64,000 nt of DNA from Allocoprobacillus halotolerans (lineage in GTDB: Bacteria; Bacillota_I; Bacilli_A; Erysipelotrichales; Coprobacillaceae), in contig NZ_CP101620.1 in assembly GCF_024399475.1 (NCBI RefSeq), positions 1,903,608 through 1,967,607 of the forward strand, given 5' to 3'. The notes beneath the pieces were generated by a model, which was given only the letters and a program-made list of their open reading frames with translations, made no database searches and was not told where the DNA came from. The translations under genes and the position numbers were made by a program. Each line of letters starts with the position of its first letter. Position 1 is the first letter of the stretch. This document shows positions 25,912 through 34,011 of the stretch, in pieces.

Positions 25912-26841
25912 ATGATTTTAAATATCAGTGGTCGCAGTGACATTGTTGCTTTTTATAGCGATTGGTTATTTCAACGCATTAAAGAAGGATATGTTTATGT
26001 TAGGAATCCTTATTATCCAACACAAGTTTCTAAATATCTGATTAATCAAGATATCATAGATGGTATTGTTTTTTGTACGAAAAACCCTCATCCACTTTTG
26101 ACACGTTTAGAAGAACTTTCGTCTTATCCTTCTTTCTTCTATATAACAATCACACCTTATGATCAGTGTATTGAGCCATTTGTTCCTCATTACGATCAAG
26201 TTATTCAAGATGTTCAACAATTATCCTTAAAAGTCGGACATCAGGCAATTGGTATTCGTTATGATCCAATCTTTTTAAATGAGGACTATACGATTGAAAA
26301 GCACATATTTTATTTTGAAGATATTTTATCAAAGTTACAAGGATATAGTCATCGCTGTGTTTTAAGTTTTATTGATTTATATCAAAAAACAAAAAGAAAC
26401 TTCCCTGGGATTCAGGAAGTTTCTTTCAAAGATCAACAAATCATTATCAAAGCATTTGTAGAAATTGCGAAAAAATATCAGTTTGAACTACAAATGTGCG
26501 GGGAACCTTATGATTTTTCTAAGTATGGTGTTATTAATCGAAGTTGTTTAACCCCACAGCTTTTAAAAGAAATAATTGGCTATGATATGGTTATACCATC
26601 ATCCAAATCATTAAGAAAGTATTGCCATTGTTATCCAAGTCGTGATATTGGTGAATATAATACATGTCCACATGGATGTTTATATTGTTATGCTAATGAA
26701 AATAAGCAGCAAGTATGGCAGAATTATCGTCGCCATGATCCTTTTTCCCCATTATTGATTGGACATGTCCATCATGATGATGTGGTTAAACAAGCAAAAC
26801 AAAAAAGTGATAAAAATATACAGTTATCATTGGATTTATAA
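25912..26841 (+). CDS. DUF1848 family protein
   Basis: 309-residue protein matching the DUF1848 pattern: N-terminal ISGRSDIVAFYSDWLFQRI, then GYVYVRNPYYPTQVS and IVFCTKNP. The C-terminal Cys-rich segment (CHCYPSRDIGEYNTCPHGC and CYAN) probably binds a metal or Fe-S cluster. The fold is thought to be TIM-barrel-like; function unknown. Initiates 2 bp after AIM24 without a separate ribosome site and ends at a strong terminator. Confidence 0.8.
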   Translation: MILNISGRSDIVAFYSDWLFQRIKEGYVYVRNPYYPTQVSKYLINQDIIDGIVFCTKNPHPLLTRLEELSSYPSFFYITITPYDQCIEPFVPHYDQVIQDVQQLSLKVGHQAIGIRYDPIFLNEDYTIEKHIFYFEDILSKLQGYSHRCVLSFIDLYQKTKRNFPGIQEVSFKDQQIIIKAFVEIAKKYQFELQMCGEPYDFSKYGVINRSCLTPQLLKEIIGYDMVIPSSKSLRKYCHCYPSRDIGEYNTCPHGCLYCYANENKQQVWQNYRRHDPFSPLLIGHVHHDDVVKQAKQKSDKNIQLSLDL

Positions 26842-26843
26842 GC

Positions 26844-26880
26844 AAAACACTTTTATGGATGTCGATAAAAGTGTTTTTAT
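26844..26880 (+). terminator. Intrinsic terminator
   Basis: AAAACACTTTTAT (26844-26856) pairs perfectly with ATAAAAGTGTTTT (26865-26877), continuing into T residues. Confidence 0.85.
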
Positions 26881-26981
26881 TTATCTTAAGGTATGCTTTT
26901 TAGCTATGGGAAATGATATTATATAAGTATTAGACATTTTTAGTGATGCGTTATATAAATATATTGAGAGGAGTGGATCAA

Positions 26982-27467
26982 TTGAAAAATGGACGAAAGA
27001 TTTTTATAGTTACAGCAATATTTATACTTTTGATAACAACTTATTTGATTATTGTAAATCATCAAAAAGTCAATAAACAAGAAGAAATACAAGATATACA
27101 TAAGGAGGATACTCACAATATGAAAAGACAAATTTCAATAATAAATCATCATATTACAATTCTTTTTGAATTAAATGACAGCCAGGCATCACAAGATTTA
27201 TACAATCAATTACCATTAGAAGTCAATGTAGAAAATTTTAGTGATAATGAAAAGATGTTTTATCCTGAAAAATTGAATACGACGAATACGCCACTTGCTG
27301 ATGCGAAAAAAGGAACACTTTGTTATTATGTACCATGGGGTGATGTCGTTATGTTTTATAAAGATTATGGAATGGGAAGTCAGTTGTATGAACTGGGAGA
27401 ATGTATTTCTGGTAAAGATGATATTGAAAAATTATCAGGTGTTATCAAAGTAGAAAAAGCAGATTAA
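26982..27467 (+). CDS. Membrane-anchored cyclophilin-like protein
   Basis: About 161 residues. One N-terminal membrane segment (IFIVTAIFILLITTYLIIV) is followed by an extracytoplasmic cyclophilin-like beta-barrel domain: ITILFELNDSQASQDLYNQL, PLADAKKGTLCYYVPWGDVV and GMGSQLYELGECISG. Related bacterial domains are called cyclophilin-like but lack demonstrated isomerase activity. TTG 26982 is preferred because GAGAGGAG ends 8 bases before it; ATG 26943/26946 lack a ribosome site. About 100 bp of the 3' end recur at 33898-34001 at roughly 85 percent identity, evidence of an old tandem duplication. Confidence 0.65.
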   Translation: MKNGRKIFIVTAIFILLITTYLIIVNHQKVNKQEEIQDIHKEDTHNMKRQISIINHHITILFELNDSQASQDLYNQLPLEVNVENFSDNEKMFYPEKLNTTNTPLADAKKGTLCYYVPWGDVVMFYKDYGMGSQLYELGECISGKDDIEKLSGVIKVEKAD

Positions 27468-27513
27468 AAATAAAAATTGAAATGAAACACCTTTTTATTC
27501 ATATAATGAATAG
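27414..27513 (+). repeat. Gene-tail direct repeat, left copy
   Basis: The last codons of the cyclophilin-like gene plus downstream sequence through TTATTCATATAATGAATAG. An imperfect copy lies at 33898-34001, where it forms the promoter region of dacF. Confidence 0.7.
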
Positions 27514-27594
27514 CATAAAAAAGATTTATTAAGGAGTATAGGCATTGTTCTAAAACAAGCTATATCATAAATATTAATATAAAAAGACAGATAT

Positions 27595-27997
27595 TTAGTT
27601 ATCTTTTGAATATGATTTTAAGTTATTGGAAACAATATATAAATGTGCATACAATATATAAAAACAGGAATAAAAATTATTGTTTTCTCCCTGTTTTGGG
27701 TATACGTACAATTGTTTTTCTTTGAAACTTTTAATATTGATTATCATGATAATATCTTCTTTTATCATGTAATAAAGATTGTATTTTATTGACATCATTT
27801 CTATCTTATAAATTTTATTTTCATAATCGTAAAGATTGAACATCTTTGGATTGTCTTTTTAATAATGTCTTTATATAAGTAAGTTCATCATAAAATAATT
27901 TTATAAAATGATTATTACCAAATTTTTCAAACTAGTAATCAGCAATTGAATAGATTTTTTCTTCTGTATAATCTGAAATTCTAATTTTATAATCCAT
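27595..27997 (-). pseudogene. ParE/RelE-type toxin, broken
   Basis: The reading from ATG 27997 gives MDYKIRISDYTEEKIYSIADY, then a TAG, FEKFGNNHFIKLFYDELTYIKTLL and, after a frame change near 27850, LYDYENKIYKIEMMSIKYNLYYMIKEDIIMIINI. This order (beta strand, two helices with an IxDY motif, C-terminal strands ending YxIKxDxI) is that of ParE/RelE toxins, which act on gyrase or on translating ribosomes. One in-frame stop and one frameshift make it inactive. It overlaps the antitoxin 3' end, as usual for such pairs. Family call is by pattern only. Confidence 0.55.
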
Positions 27998-28171
27998 ATC
28001 TTTTTTGAACCTTTCCTCAAATGTATCAAATGAAATAGAGGTGGATTCTACATCGTTAAAGATTCGTTTACTCTCATTTTTAAAAAATTCTATATGTTTA
28101 ATTTTTTCAAGTTCTTCATCAGTAATGAGATTATATGTTATACCATCAACAATCATTTTTTTATAATCCAT
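27987..28171 (-). CDS. Putative antitoxin of a ParE/RelE-type pair (frameshift near the end)
   Basis: About 60 residues: MDYKKMIVDGITYNLITDEE, a helical ELEKIKHIEFFKNESKRIF and SFDTFEERFKK. As written, the frame runs on into the toxin sequence, giving an unlikely fusion. One more A in the AAAAAA run after TTC (near 28001-28006) would end it at 27987, 8 bases into the toxin gene. AAAGGAGG (28179-28186) is an ideal ribosome site. An IS element target duplication (28187-28194) abuts this site, so the native promoter is now about 5.6 kb away on the far side of three IS elements. Confidence 0.55.
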
Positions 28172-28186
28172 ATAGCTAACCTCCTT

Positions 28187-28194
28187 TATCATAG
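28187..28194. repeat. 8-bp target duplication (left), zinc-ribbon DDE element
   Basis: TATCATAG, repeated at 32170-32177 just outside the right inverted repeat. Confidence 0.8.
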
Positions 28195-28320
28195 GGTAGT
28201 GTCAAAAGTTGCTATATGACAACACAAATGCACTACTCTTGATTTGTTTTATTTGTTCTATTTTAATAATAATTTGTATTCTTATTTTTTTACTATTTCT
28301 CTAAAATTTGTATTAAAAAA

Positions 28321-28392
28321 GTGAAATATCCATGTTATAGTATTCTTTACACAAAATCTAACGAAAGGATATTTCACATGAATACTATAACA
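28321..28392 (+). promoter_or_regulatory. Interleaved inverted repeats around the transposase start codon
   Basis: GTGAAATATCC (28321-28331) pairs with GGATATTTCAC (28367-28377), and TGTTATAGTATT (28333-28344) pairs with AATACTATAACA (28381-28392). The order A-B-A'-B' is a pseudoknot layout. A' covers the AAAGGA ribosome site and the ATG sits exactly between A' and B'. A TATAGT -10-like box (28336-28341) lies within B, so transcripts from the element's own promoter would lack A and B. Confidence 0.6.
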
Positions 28393-28481
28393 CATATCTT
28401 AAATAATTTAAATTCTTTTTCTAAATCTAACTTTAAGTTTTCCAAATATATTGATTTCTTTCAGTTGATAAAGTCTATCCC
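28383..28481 (+). repeat. 99-bp target duplication of the IS1634-like element (left copy)
   Basis: Identical to 30409-30507. It covers codons 2-35 of the outer transposase. Long, variable target duplications are a known hallmark of the IS1634 family. Confidence 0.85.
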
Positions 28482-30408
28482 CGTCTTTAGGAGTTCTCAC
28501 TATATTTTTTAGTAATCCTTTTTCATCAAATATCATATTACGCCGATTTTATCGGCTTTTTTTGTTTTTTATCTTTTTTTTATTTATTTTTTATGTTATA
28601 ATTTATATAGTGATACTAGTGATATCTATTATGGAGGTTATTTATGGCTTATTTTCTTAAAAAAACTCATCGTAATGGGCGTACTTATCTTTCTATCGTG
28701 GAAAGTTACTATTCCCCTCAAAAACGCTGCGGAGCTCATCGCACCTTTAAATCTCTCGCTTCTGTCGAATCTTGGAAAGCCAAAGGAATCGAGGATCCTA
28801 TCGCTCATTTCCAAAAAGAAGTCGATGCTCTTAATGATGAAATTTCTAACAGTCAGGCTCTCAAAATTTCTGAATCATCTCCTGAACTTTATTTAGGATA
28901 TTTTCCTTTTGTTTCTTTATTGAATAAAATGAACATCAAAAAGTTTGTTGACTATTTCAATATTTCCAATTCCTTTGAATTCGATCTGTATGAATTGCTT
29001 TCCTCTCTTGTTTTTGCCCGACTTGTGAATCCCTGCAGTAAGCATAAGACTTTTCACGAGGTTCTTCCCCAGCTGAAGGATCCTGTCCATTTTTCTTATG
29101 ACCAACTTTTAGACGGTCTTGCCTTCATGGGCAATGATTACGGCAAGTTCATCGAGATTTTTAATGAGCAGATGAAGAAAGTCTATCATATCAATACTTC
29201 AAAGACTTATTTTGATTGTACCAATTTCTATTTTGAAATCGACAAGGAAGATGATTTTAGAAGAAAGGGGCCATCAAAAGAAAACAGAAAAGACCCTATT
29301 GTGAGTTTGGGGCTATTGCTCGATGCCAATCAAATCCCTATTGGCATGAAGCTGTTTCCTGGTAATGAAAGTGAAAAGCCAGTCTTAAGAGATGTGATTC
29401 ATGATCTTAAAAAGAAAAACCAAATTTCAGGAAAAACTATACATGTAGCTGACAAGGGATTGAACTGCACTCAAAACATTGCTTTTTCTAAAGAAAATGG
29501 AGATGGCTATTTATTCTCCAAATCTGTCAAGACTCTCCCTGAAAAAGAAAAGATATGGGTATTGTTGAATAATGAAGACTGGAAAGAAATAAAAAATGAT
29601 AATGGTACATTATTATACAGATATAAGTCATGCATTGACAAATTTCCTTATCATATAGAAATTGATGGGAAAAAGAAGACTATATATTTTACTGAGAAAC
29701 GAGTAGTGACTTATAATCCAAAGCTTGCATCTAAAAAAAGATATGAAATCAGCAAACAGGTTGAAAAGGCAAGAAGCCTATGTTACAGTCAGGCAAAAAG
29801 AGCCGAATATGGAGATCTAGGAAAATACGTTAATTTCACTAATGAAAATGGAGAAAAAGCAAAGGCAACAATCAATGAAGACATCATAGAAAAAGAACTT
29901 GAACTGGCAGGTTATAATTTATTGATCACATCAGAAACAAATATGAAGTCAACAGACATCTACAATACCTATCACAATTTATGGAGGATAGAAGAATCAT
30001 TTAGAATAATGAAATCCGATTTGGATGCCAGACCAGTATTCCTTCAAAAAGAAAACAGTATAAAGGGACATTTTTTGATATGTTACCTGGCAGTATTATT
30101 GGAAAGAATATTCCAATTCAAAATCTTGAACAATAAATATAGTACACAGGAAATTATGAAATTTGTAAAAAGTTTTAAGATAGTCAAGGGAGAAAGTAAA
30201 TATATCAACGTAACAACATCAAGCAAGTTCATAAAAGACTTTGAGCAAATGACAAAATTACCGTTAACAAATTATTACTTGACAGAAAGGCAAGTAAAAC
30301 AAATATTCAGGTACAAAATATAAAAAAGCAGTAGCAATCACTTAAAAGATTACTACTGTTTTTCAATGAAAGTCTCACTATATTTTAATGTTGGATACCA
30401 AAGTCAGG
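28482..30408 (+). mobile_element. IS1634-family insertion sequence (nested)
   Basis: About 1,927 bp between two copies of a 99-bp direct repeat. The ends show a weak inverted repeat (CGTCTTTAGGAG-like at the left, inverted CTGACTTTGGTA at the right). It contains one 559-residue transposase gene. Inserted into the transposase gene of the outer element. Confidence 0.8.
28644..30323 (+). CDS. IS1634-family transposase
   Basis: 559-residue DDE transposase, intact. N-terminal YFLKKTHRNGRTYLSIVESYY is typical of the family. Catalytic residues lie in TYFDCTNFYFEI (first Asp), TIHVADKGLN (second Asp) and LWRIEESFRIMKSDLDARPV (Glu in the C-terminal motif). The insertion domain is the long stretch between the second Asp and Glu. 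TATAAT near 28599 and ATGGAGG before the ATG give it its own expression signals. It is the only intact gene of the composite at 28195-32169, so it is likely active. Confidence 0.88.
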   Translation: MAYFLKKTHRNGRTYLSIVESYYSPQKRCGAHRTFKSLASVESWKAKGIEDPIAHFQKEVDALNDEISNSQALKISESSPELYLGYFPFVSLLNKMNIKKFVDYFNISNSFEFDLYELLSSLVFARLVNPCSKHKTFHEVLPQLKDPVHFSYDQLLDGLAFMGNDYGKFIEIFNEQMKKVYHINTSKTYFDCTNFYFEIDKEDDFRRKGPSKENRKDPIVSLGLLLDANQIPIGMKLFPGNESEKPVLRDVIHDLKKKNQISGKTIHVADKGLNCTQNIAFSKENGDGYLFSKSVKTLPEKEKIWVLLNNEDWKEIKNDNGTLLYRYKSCIDKFPYHIEIDGKKKTIYFTEKRVVTYNPKLASKKRYEISKQVEKARSLCYSQAKRAEYGDLGKYVNFTNENGEKAKATINEDIIEKELELAGYNLLITSETNMKSTDIYNTYHNLWRIEESFRIMKSDLDARPVFLQKENSIKGHFLICYLAVLLERIFQFKILNNKYSTQEIMKFVKSFKIVKGESKYINVTTSSKFIKDFEQMTKLPLTNYYLTERQVKQIFRYKI

Positions 30409-30507
30409 TACTATAACACATATCTTAAATAATTTAAATTCTTTTTCTAAATCTAACTTTAAGTTTTCCAAATATATTGATTTCTTTCAGTTGATAAAGT
30501 CTATCCC
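30409..30507 (+). repeat. 99-bp target duplication of the IS1634-like element (right copy)
   Basis: Identical to 28383-28481; reading continues from here into the rest of the outer transposase. Confidence 0.85.
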
Positions 30508-32016
30508 TCATTCTGTTGAGTATCATCTTAATTCCTCTGATTTTATTTATCACCTTGAGCAGGTGACAATCCATCTCGACTGGATGATTGATTTCTTTGA
30601 TAAATACATCAATCCCACTCTTAAAAAAGAGTTTAAGAAATTAAAGAAATCCAATAAGAATGATCATACCATTCCTTATGCCGACTTTAAAATTGACGAG
30701 CCTCCTGTCTTCAAAAAGGAAGCACCTGTTCAGCTGAGTTTTGAAGATATTCTTAGAAATGCATTAAAGGATGGTCGTCCTATCAAGCCTGTCAACAGAA
30801 GAAACAATAATTTTGACTTTAAGGGTGTCTGCCCTTTTTGTGGTGCTCCTCATGAATATATCTATGACAACAATAGTCGCGGTCAATTCATGTGCAAGGT
30901 ATGCTGCCAGACATTTTCCCTGAAGATCTCTCTTTCCGGTGAAACGGGCATCTTCTGTCCTCATTGTGGCAAAAAGCTTGATATGAAGCACGACCGCCAG
31001 GGATATCTTGTTTTTGTATGCCCAAGCATGAAATGCCCCTATTACATCAAAAACAAAAAGCTTGTCGATGAAGGAAAGGGAGAACACCTTCTGACTTCAA
31101 GCAATCAGTACAGGCTTCGCTATCACTATCGTGACTTCAAGTTCAATCTTGACAGTCTTAAAAAGGCTGAAGAAAACATCACAACTCCTGTCAATCTTTC
31201 AAGAATTCATTTTGATCACAGAATCCTTGGATTGGCATTGACCTATTACGTCAACTATGGTCTTTCTTCAAGAAAGACTGCACTGATCATCAGGGAAGTC
31301 CATGGCTTTAAAATATCACACCAGACAGTCATCAACTATGCGACAACTGTATCACGTCTGGTCAAGCCTCTTGTTGACAGGTATCCATACAGGCTTGGCT
31401 CCATATTGTTCGGCGATGAAACCTATATTAAGATAAGAGGCAAGAATCATTACGTGTTCTTCTGGTCTGATCCCAAGACAAAGATCATCACTTCTTACAC
31501 AATTTATCCCGTAAGAGATACAAAATGTGCCTGTACATCTATTTATGAGTGTCTAAGTCATTACAGTGAAATCCCAGATGACATGACTCTTATAACAGAT
31601 GGGAATCCAATCTATAATGCAGCACAGGTTTTCTTTGAAATCAATGGAATCAAGTTTGACTTGCATCAGGTCATCGGTGTAAAGAATCTTGATGAGGAAT
31701 CACAGAAATACAGACCTTTCAAGCAGATTGAGGAGCGCCTCAACAGGACATACAAGCAAAACTATCAGGGAACAAATGGCTATGACAGGCTTGAATGTGC
31801 AAATAGTTATATGGTCCTGTTTGTATGCTTCTTCAATTTCTTAAGAAGGCATTCAGCACTGAACTATAAGACGCCTGTTGATGACGGTCTGTTCAAAAAG
31901 GATATGCTTATGCCTGACAGATGGCTGCAACTTATCGAGTACAGCTCACAATATCACGCAGCATAGAAAGTTCACCATTTTTAAAAAAATGACGTGAGAA
32001 ACGATACCCTCATTGC

Positions 32017-32036
32017 GCCCAAAAATGGGCTTTTTT
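32017..32036 (+). terminator. Intrinsic terminator in the outer IS element
   Basis: GCCCA (32017-32021) and TGGGC (32026-32030) around AAAA, followed by six T. Confidence 0.7.
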
Positions 32037-32169
32037 ATTGGAAAGATGGCAGTCCGTAAATTTTGGAAAAAGACAAAGAAAGATTTTCAAATAAATGCAT
32101 CCTGCCAGAGTCATCGTACACTTTGTAAAGTTGCAAAGAGTAAAACTTTCATAGATTTTTGACTCTACC

Positions 32170-32177
32170 TATCATAG
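32170..32177. repeat. 8-bp target duplication (right), zinc-ribbon DDE element
   Basis: TATCATAG, matching 28187-28194. Confidence 0.8.
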
Positions 32178-32204
32178 TATATCATTTTTTGATTTTTTAT
32201 CTAT

Positions 32205-32212
32205 AAAATAAT
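32205..32212. repeat. 8-bp target duplication, IS4-like copy 1 (left)
   Basis: AAAATAAT, repeated at 33793-33800. Confidence 0.75.
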
Positions 32213-33792
32213 TTTGACTTTCGGTTTTTTGCATTCTTTTTTGAAGGGTATGTCTTGTTGTTTATTGTCATAACCCTTGTTTTCTTATCTATATCATCTT
32301 TTTTGTTTTTGTTCTCTTTTTATTGTAGCTGAAAAAGTGTCATTTTCATGACCTTTTTTATTATTTACTATATGTTCATTTTATAGTTTCAGTTGTAGCT
32401 GCCTGTATTCCTGCTTCTCTCTTATATTTTGAAACTCCTTGATTCCCTTTTGTGCATATTTTAATATTTCCTGTATCCCTTTACTGATCTGATAGCACCA
32501 GTAATATCTCTTTCCTTTAAGCGATTTGCTTCTCTCTATCATCTTTATGACCAGTAATTTCTTGTCTACTTTCTCTGCCAACAGTGTTATATGCCCTATA
32601 TGCATCATCAATATCGTATTCAATACATTTATTGATTTCATTGTCCTTACTCTTATATTTTCAAAACCATACTGATTCTTTTTGAATCTGAATTTCTCCT
32701 CGATTCGCCACCTTGACATATATGCCCTCACTATCTTATGCACATCTCTTTTATTCCTGATCTCTCTATTCGTTAAAAGCATCATCGGTTTTTCTTCACT
32801 TAATCCATACACAATGACTAGATTTAATATCCTTCCCTTTTGTGATGGCAGTTCCACTCTCGTATGTGATACATAGACTTCACTGTCTTCCTTAGAAAAA
32901 TACATGTTCATCTTAATCTTGCCTTTTCTTCTTTTGGCGATTTCTCCTACTTTCTTTGGCTTCCCTTTAAACAATAATGTTCTATTTTCTTTGAGTCTGA
33001 TGATGAAATCATCTGCATTATGATTTTCATCTATGAAGTAATCATAAAATACATTGGCATCATATCCTCTGTCACATACAAATGTACATCTTTCAGGAAT
33101 GAGAGATTTGACATATTTTATGCTCTTTATTGTTTCATCGTTCATTGACTTGAATCCTTCACTTTCAGTTGAATAGATATGGCTATACAAAGATATTGGA
33201 TGATGTTGATCCTGTGTGAGGGCAGTTGCCTCACATACATGGTATCCAGGATAAATGTCATCCTTAAGTGAGGAAGCATCCCTGACCATACAAAGATCTT
33301 CAAATTTTCTTCCATATTTTTTGATGATTTCACTGTTATCAAGTAAAATGATCCTGTCTTCGCTAAGATGCTTGATAACCATATCATTATAATTGGATTT
33401 CATTTGGTTCATTGCTTCATCATCAAATTGAGCCAAATGATTGGATAATCTGTCAATTGTATAATTGAGCTTGATATTTTCATCAAGAGCTCTGGCAATA
33501 TCGCTAAGTAGAACACTTTGACTTCTTGCAAGACCAAACATCATGTCCATGACAAACTTGGCAGCAGGTTTATCAAGACTGTCTGATAATTTATTAGAAA
33601 AATTGACAATTTCTCTTTTCGTTTCATATAGATCTGTGGTAAAATAACTCATGGAAAATCCCTCCTAAATTTTGTTTATTGATCTAAAATTATTATAACA
33701 TTTAAGAGGCTGATTTTCCTTATAAATAAAGCAAAACAGGCAATTTGTGAATAACTTTTTACCTGTTTTTTATTTTTTTACCGAAACTCAAA
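32213..33792 (-). mobile_element. IS4-like insertion sequence, copy 1 (1,580 bp)
   Basis: Ends TTTGACTTTCGGT and (inverted) TTTGAGTTTCGGT, 13-bp terminal repeats differing by one base, with 8-bp duplications AAAATAAT. One transposase gene on the minus strand. Nearly identical to copies at 43796 and 53688. It lies 35 bp beyond the right end of the zinc-ribbon element, in what was the promoter side of the toxin-antitoxin pair. Confidence 0.88.
32381..33652 (-). CDS. IS4-family transposase, copy 1
   Basis: 423-residue DDE transposase. Catalytic Asp in RIILLDNSEI, Asp in FVCDRGYDANV and Glu in SRWRIEEKFRFKKNQYGF (the Y/R-E-K-type C-terminal motif of IS4 elements). Start ATG follows AGGAGGGATTTTCC. 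The start codon abuts GATTTTCC, which is complementary to GGAAAATC upstream of the promoter, so external transcripts would fold over the start region. Identical in protein sequence to copy 2; copy 3 differs by one Lys to Arg change (EGFKSMND to EGFRSMND). Confidence 0.9.
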   Translation of the reverse strand: MSYFTTDLYETKREIVNFSNKLSDSLDKPAAKFVMDMMFGLARSQSVLLSDIARALDENIKLNYTIDRLSNHLAQFDDEAMNQMKSNYNDMVIKHLSEDRIILLDNSEIIKKYGRKFEDLCMVRDASSLKDDIYPGYHVCEATALTQDQHHPISLYSHIYSTESEGFKSMNDETIKSIKYVKSLIPERCTFVCDRGYDANVFYDYFIDENHNADDFIIRLKENRTLLFKGKPKKVGEIAKRRKGKIKMNMYFSKEDSEVYVSHTRVELPSQKGRILNLVIVYGLSEEKPMMLLTNREIRNKRDVHKIVRAYMSRWRIEEKFRFKKNQYGFENIRVRTMKSINVLNTILMMHIGHITLLAEKVDKKLLVIKMIERSKSLKGKRYYWCYQISKGIQEILKYAQKGIKEFQNIREKQEYRQLQLKL

Positions 33793-33800
33793 AAAATAAT
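33793..33800. repeat. 8-bp target duplication, IS4-like copy 1 (right)
   Basis: AAAATAAT, matching 32205-32212. Confidence 0.75.
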
Positions 33801-33897
33801 TATTGAATCAAAGTATGTATAAAATGAAAAGATATTTTTATTTTACAATGAAATATCTTTATAAAGAAAATGATTTGAATGAGAGAATGAAATAAAA

Positions 33898-34001
33898 AAA
33901 GATGATATTGAAAAATGATCAGGTGTTTTCAGAGTAGAAAAAGCAGATTAAAAACGAATGAAAATTGGACTGAATCATTTTTTTATTCATATAATGAATA
34001 G
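33898..34001 (+). repeat. Gene-tail direct repeat, right copy (dacF promoter region)
   Basis: Imperfect copy of 27414-27513, containing the last 17 codons of a cyclophilin-like gene and then TTATTCATATAATGAATAG. TATAAT (33990-33995) probably serves as the dacF -10. Confidence 0.65.
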
Positions 34002-34011
34002 AGGTGTTTTG

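Larger units (their letters stand above)
28378..31966 (+). pseudogene. DDE transposase with zinc ribbons, split by nested IS1634-like element
   Basis: Joining 28378-28481 to 30508-31966 gives an in-frame 520-residue transposase. It has an N-terminal helical region, two zinc ribbons (CPFCGAPH ... CKVC and CPHCGKK ... CPSMKCPYY), then an IS6/IS240-like catalytic domain with Asp in LFGDETYIKIRG, Asp in LITDGNPIY and Glu in QIEERLNRTYKQ. The nested element interrupts it after the codons for SIP. The fragment downstream keeps both ribbons and all catalytic residues but has only weak starts (TTG 30491), so it may still be made at low level. A GCCCA/TGGGC terminator lies at 32017. Confidence 0.75.
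28195..32169 (+). mobile_element. IS element with zinc-ribbon DDE transposase, interrupted by an IS1634-like element
   Basis: Terminal inverted repeats are GGTAGTGTCAAAA (28195) and, inverted at 32169, GGTAGAGTCAAAA, with 8-bp target duplications TATCATAG. Without the nested element and its 99-bp duplication, the element is about 1,949 bp. An 8-bp duplication fits the IS6/IS240 group, as does the transposase catalytic domain. It inserted between the -10 region and ribosome site of the toxin-antitoxin pair. Confidence 0.75.

Noticed and set aside
32682-32876. Antisense 64- and 81-residue ORFs inside each IS4-like transposase
   Set aside because: They recur only because the transposase recurs and have no start signals or recognisable domains.
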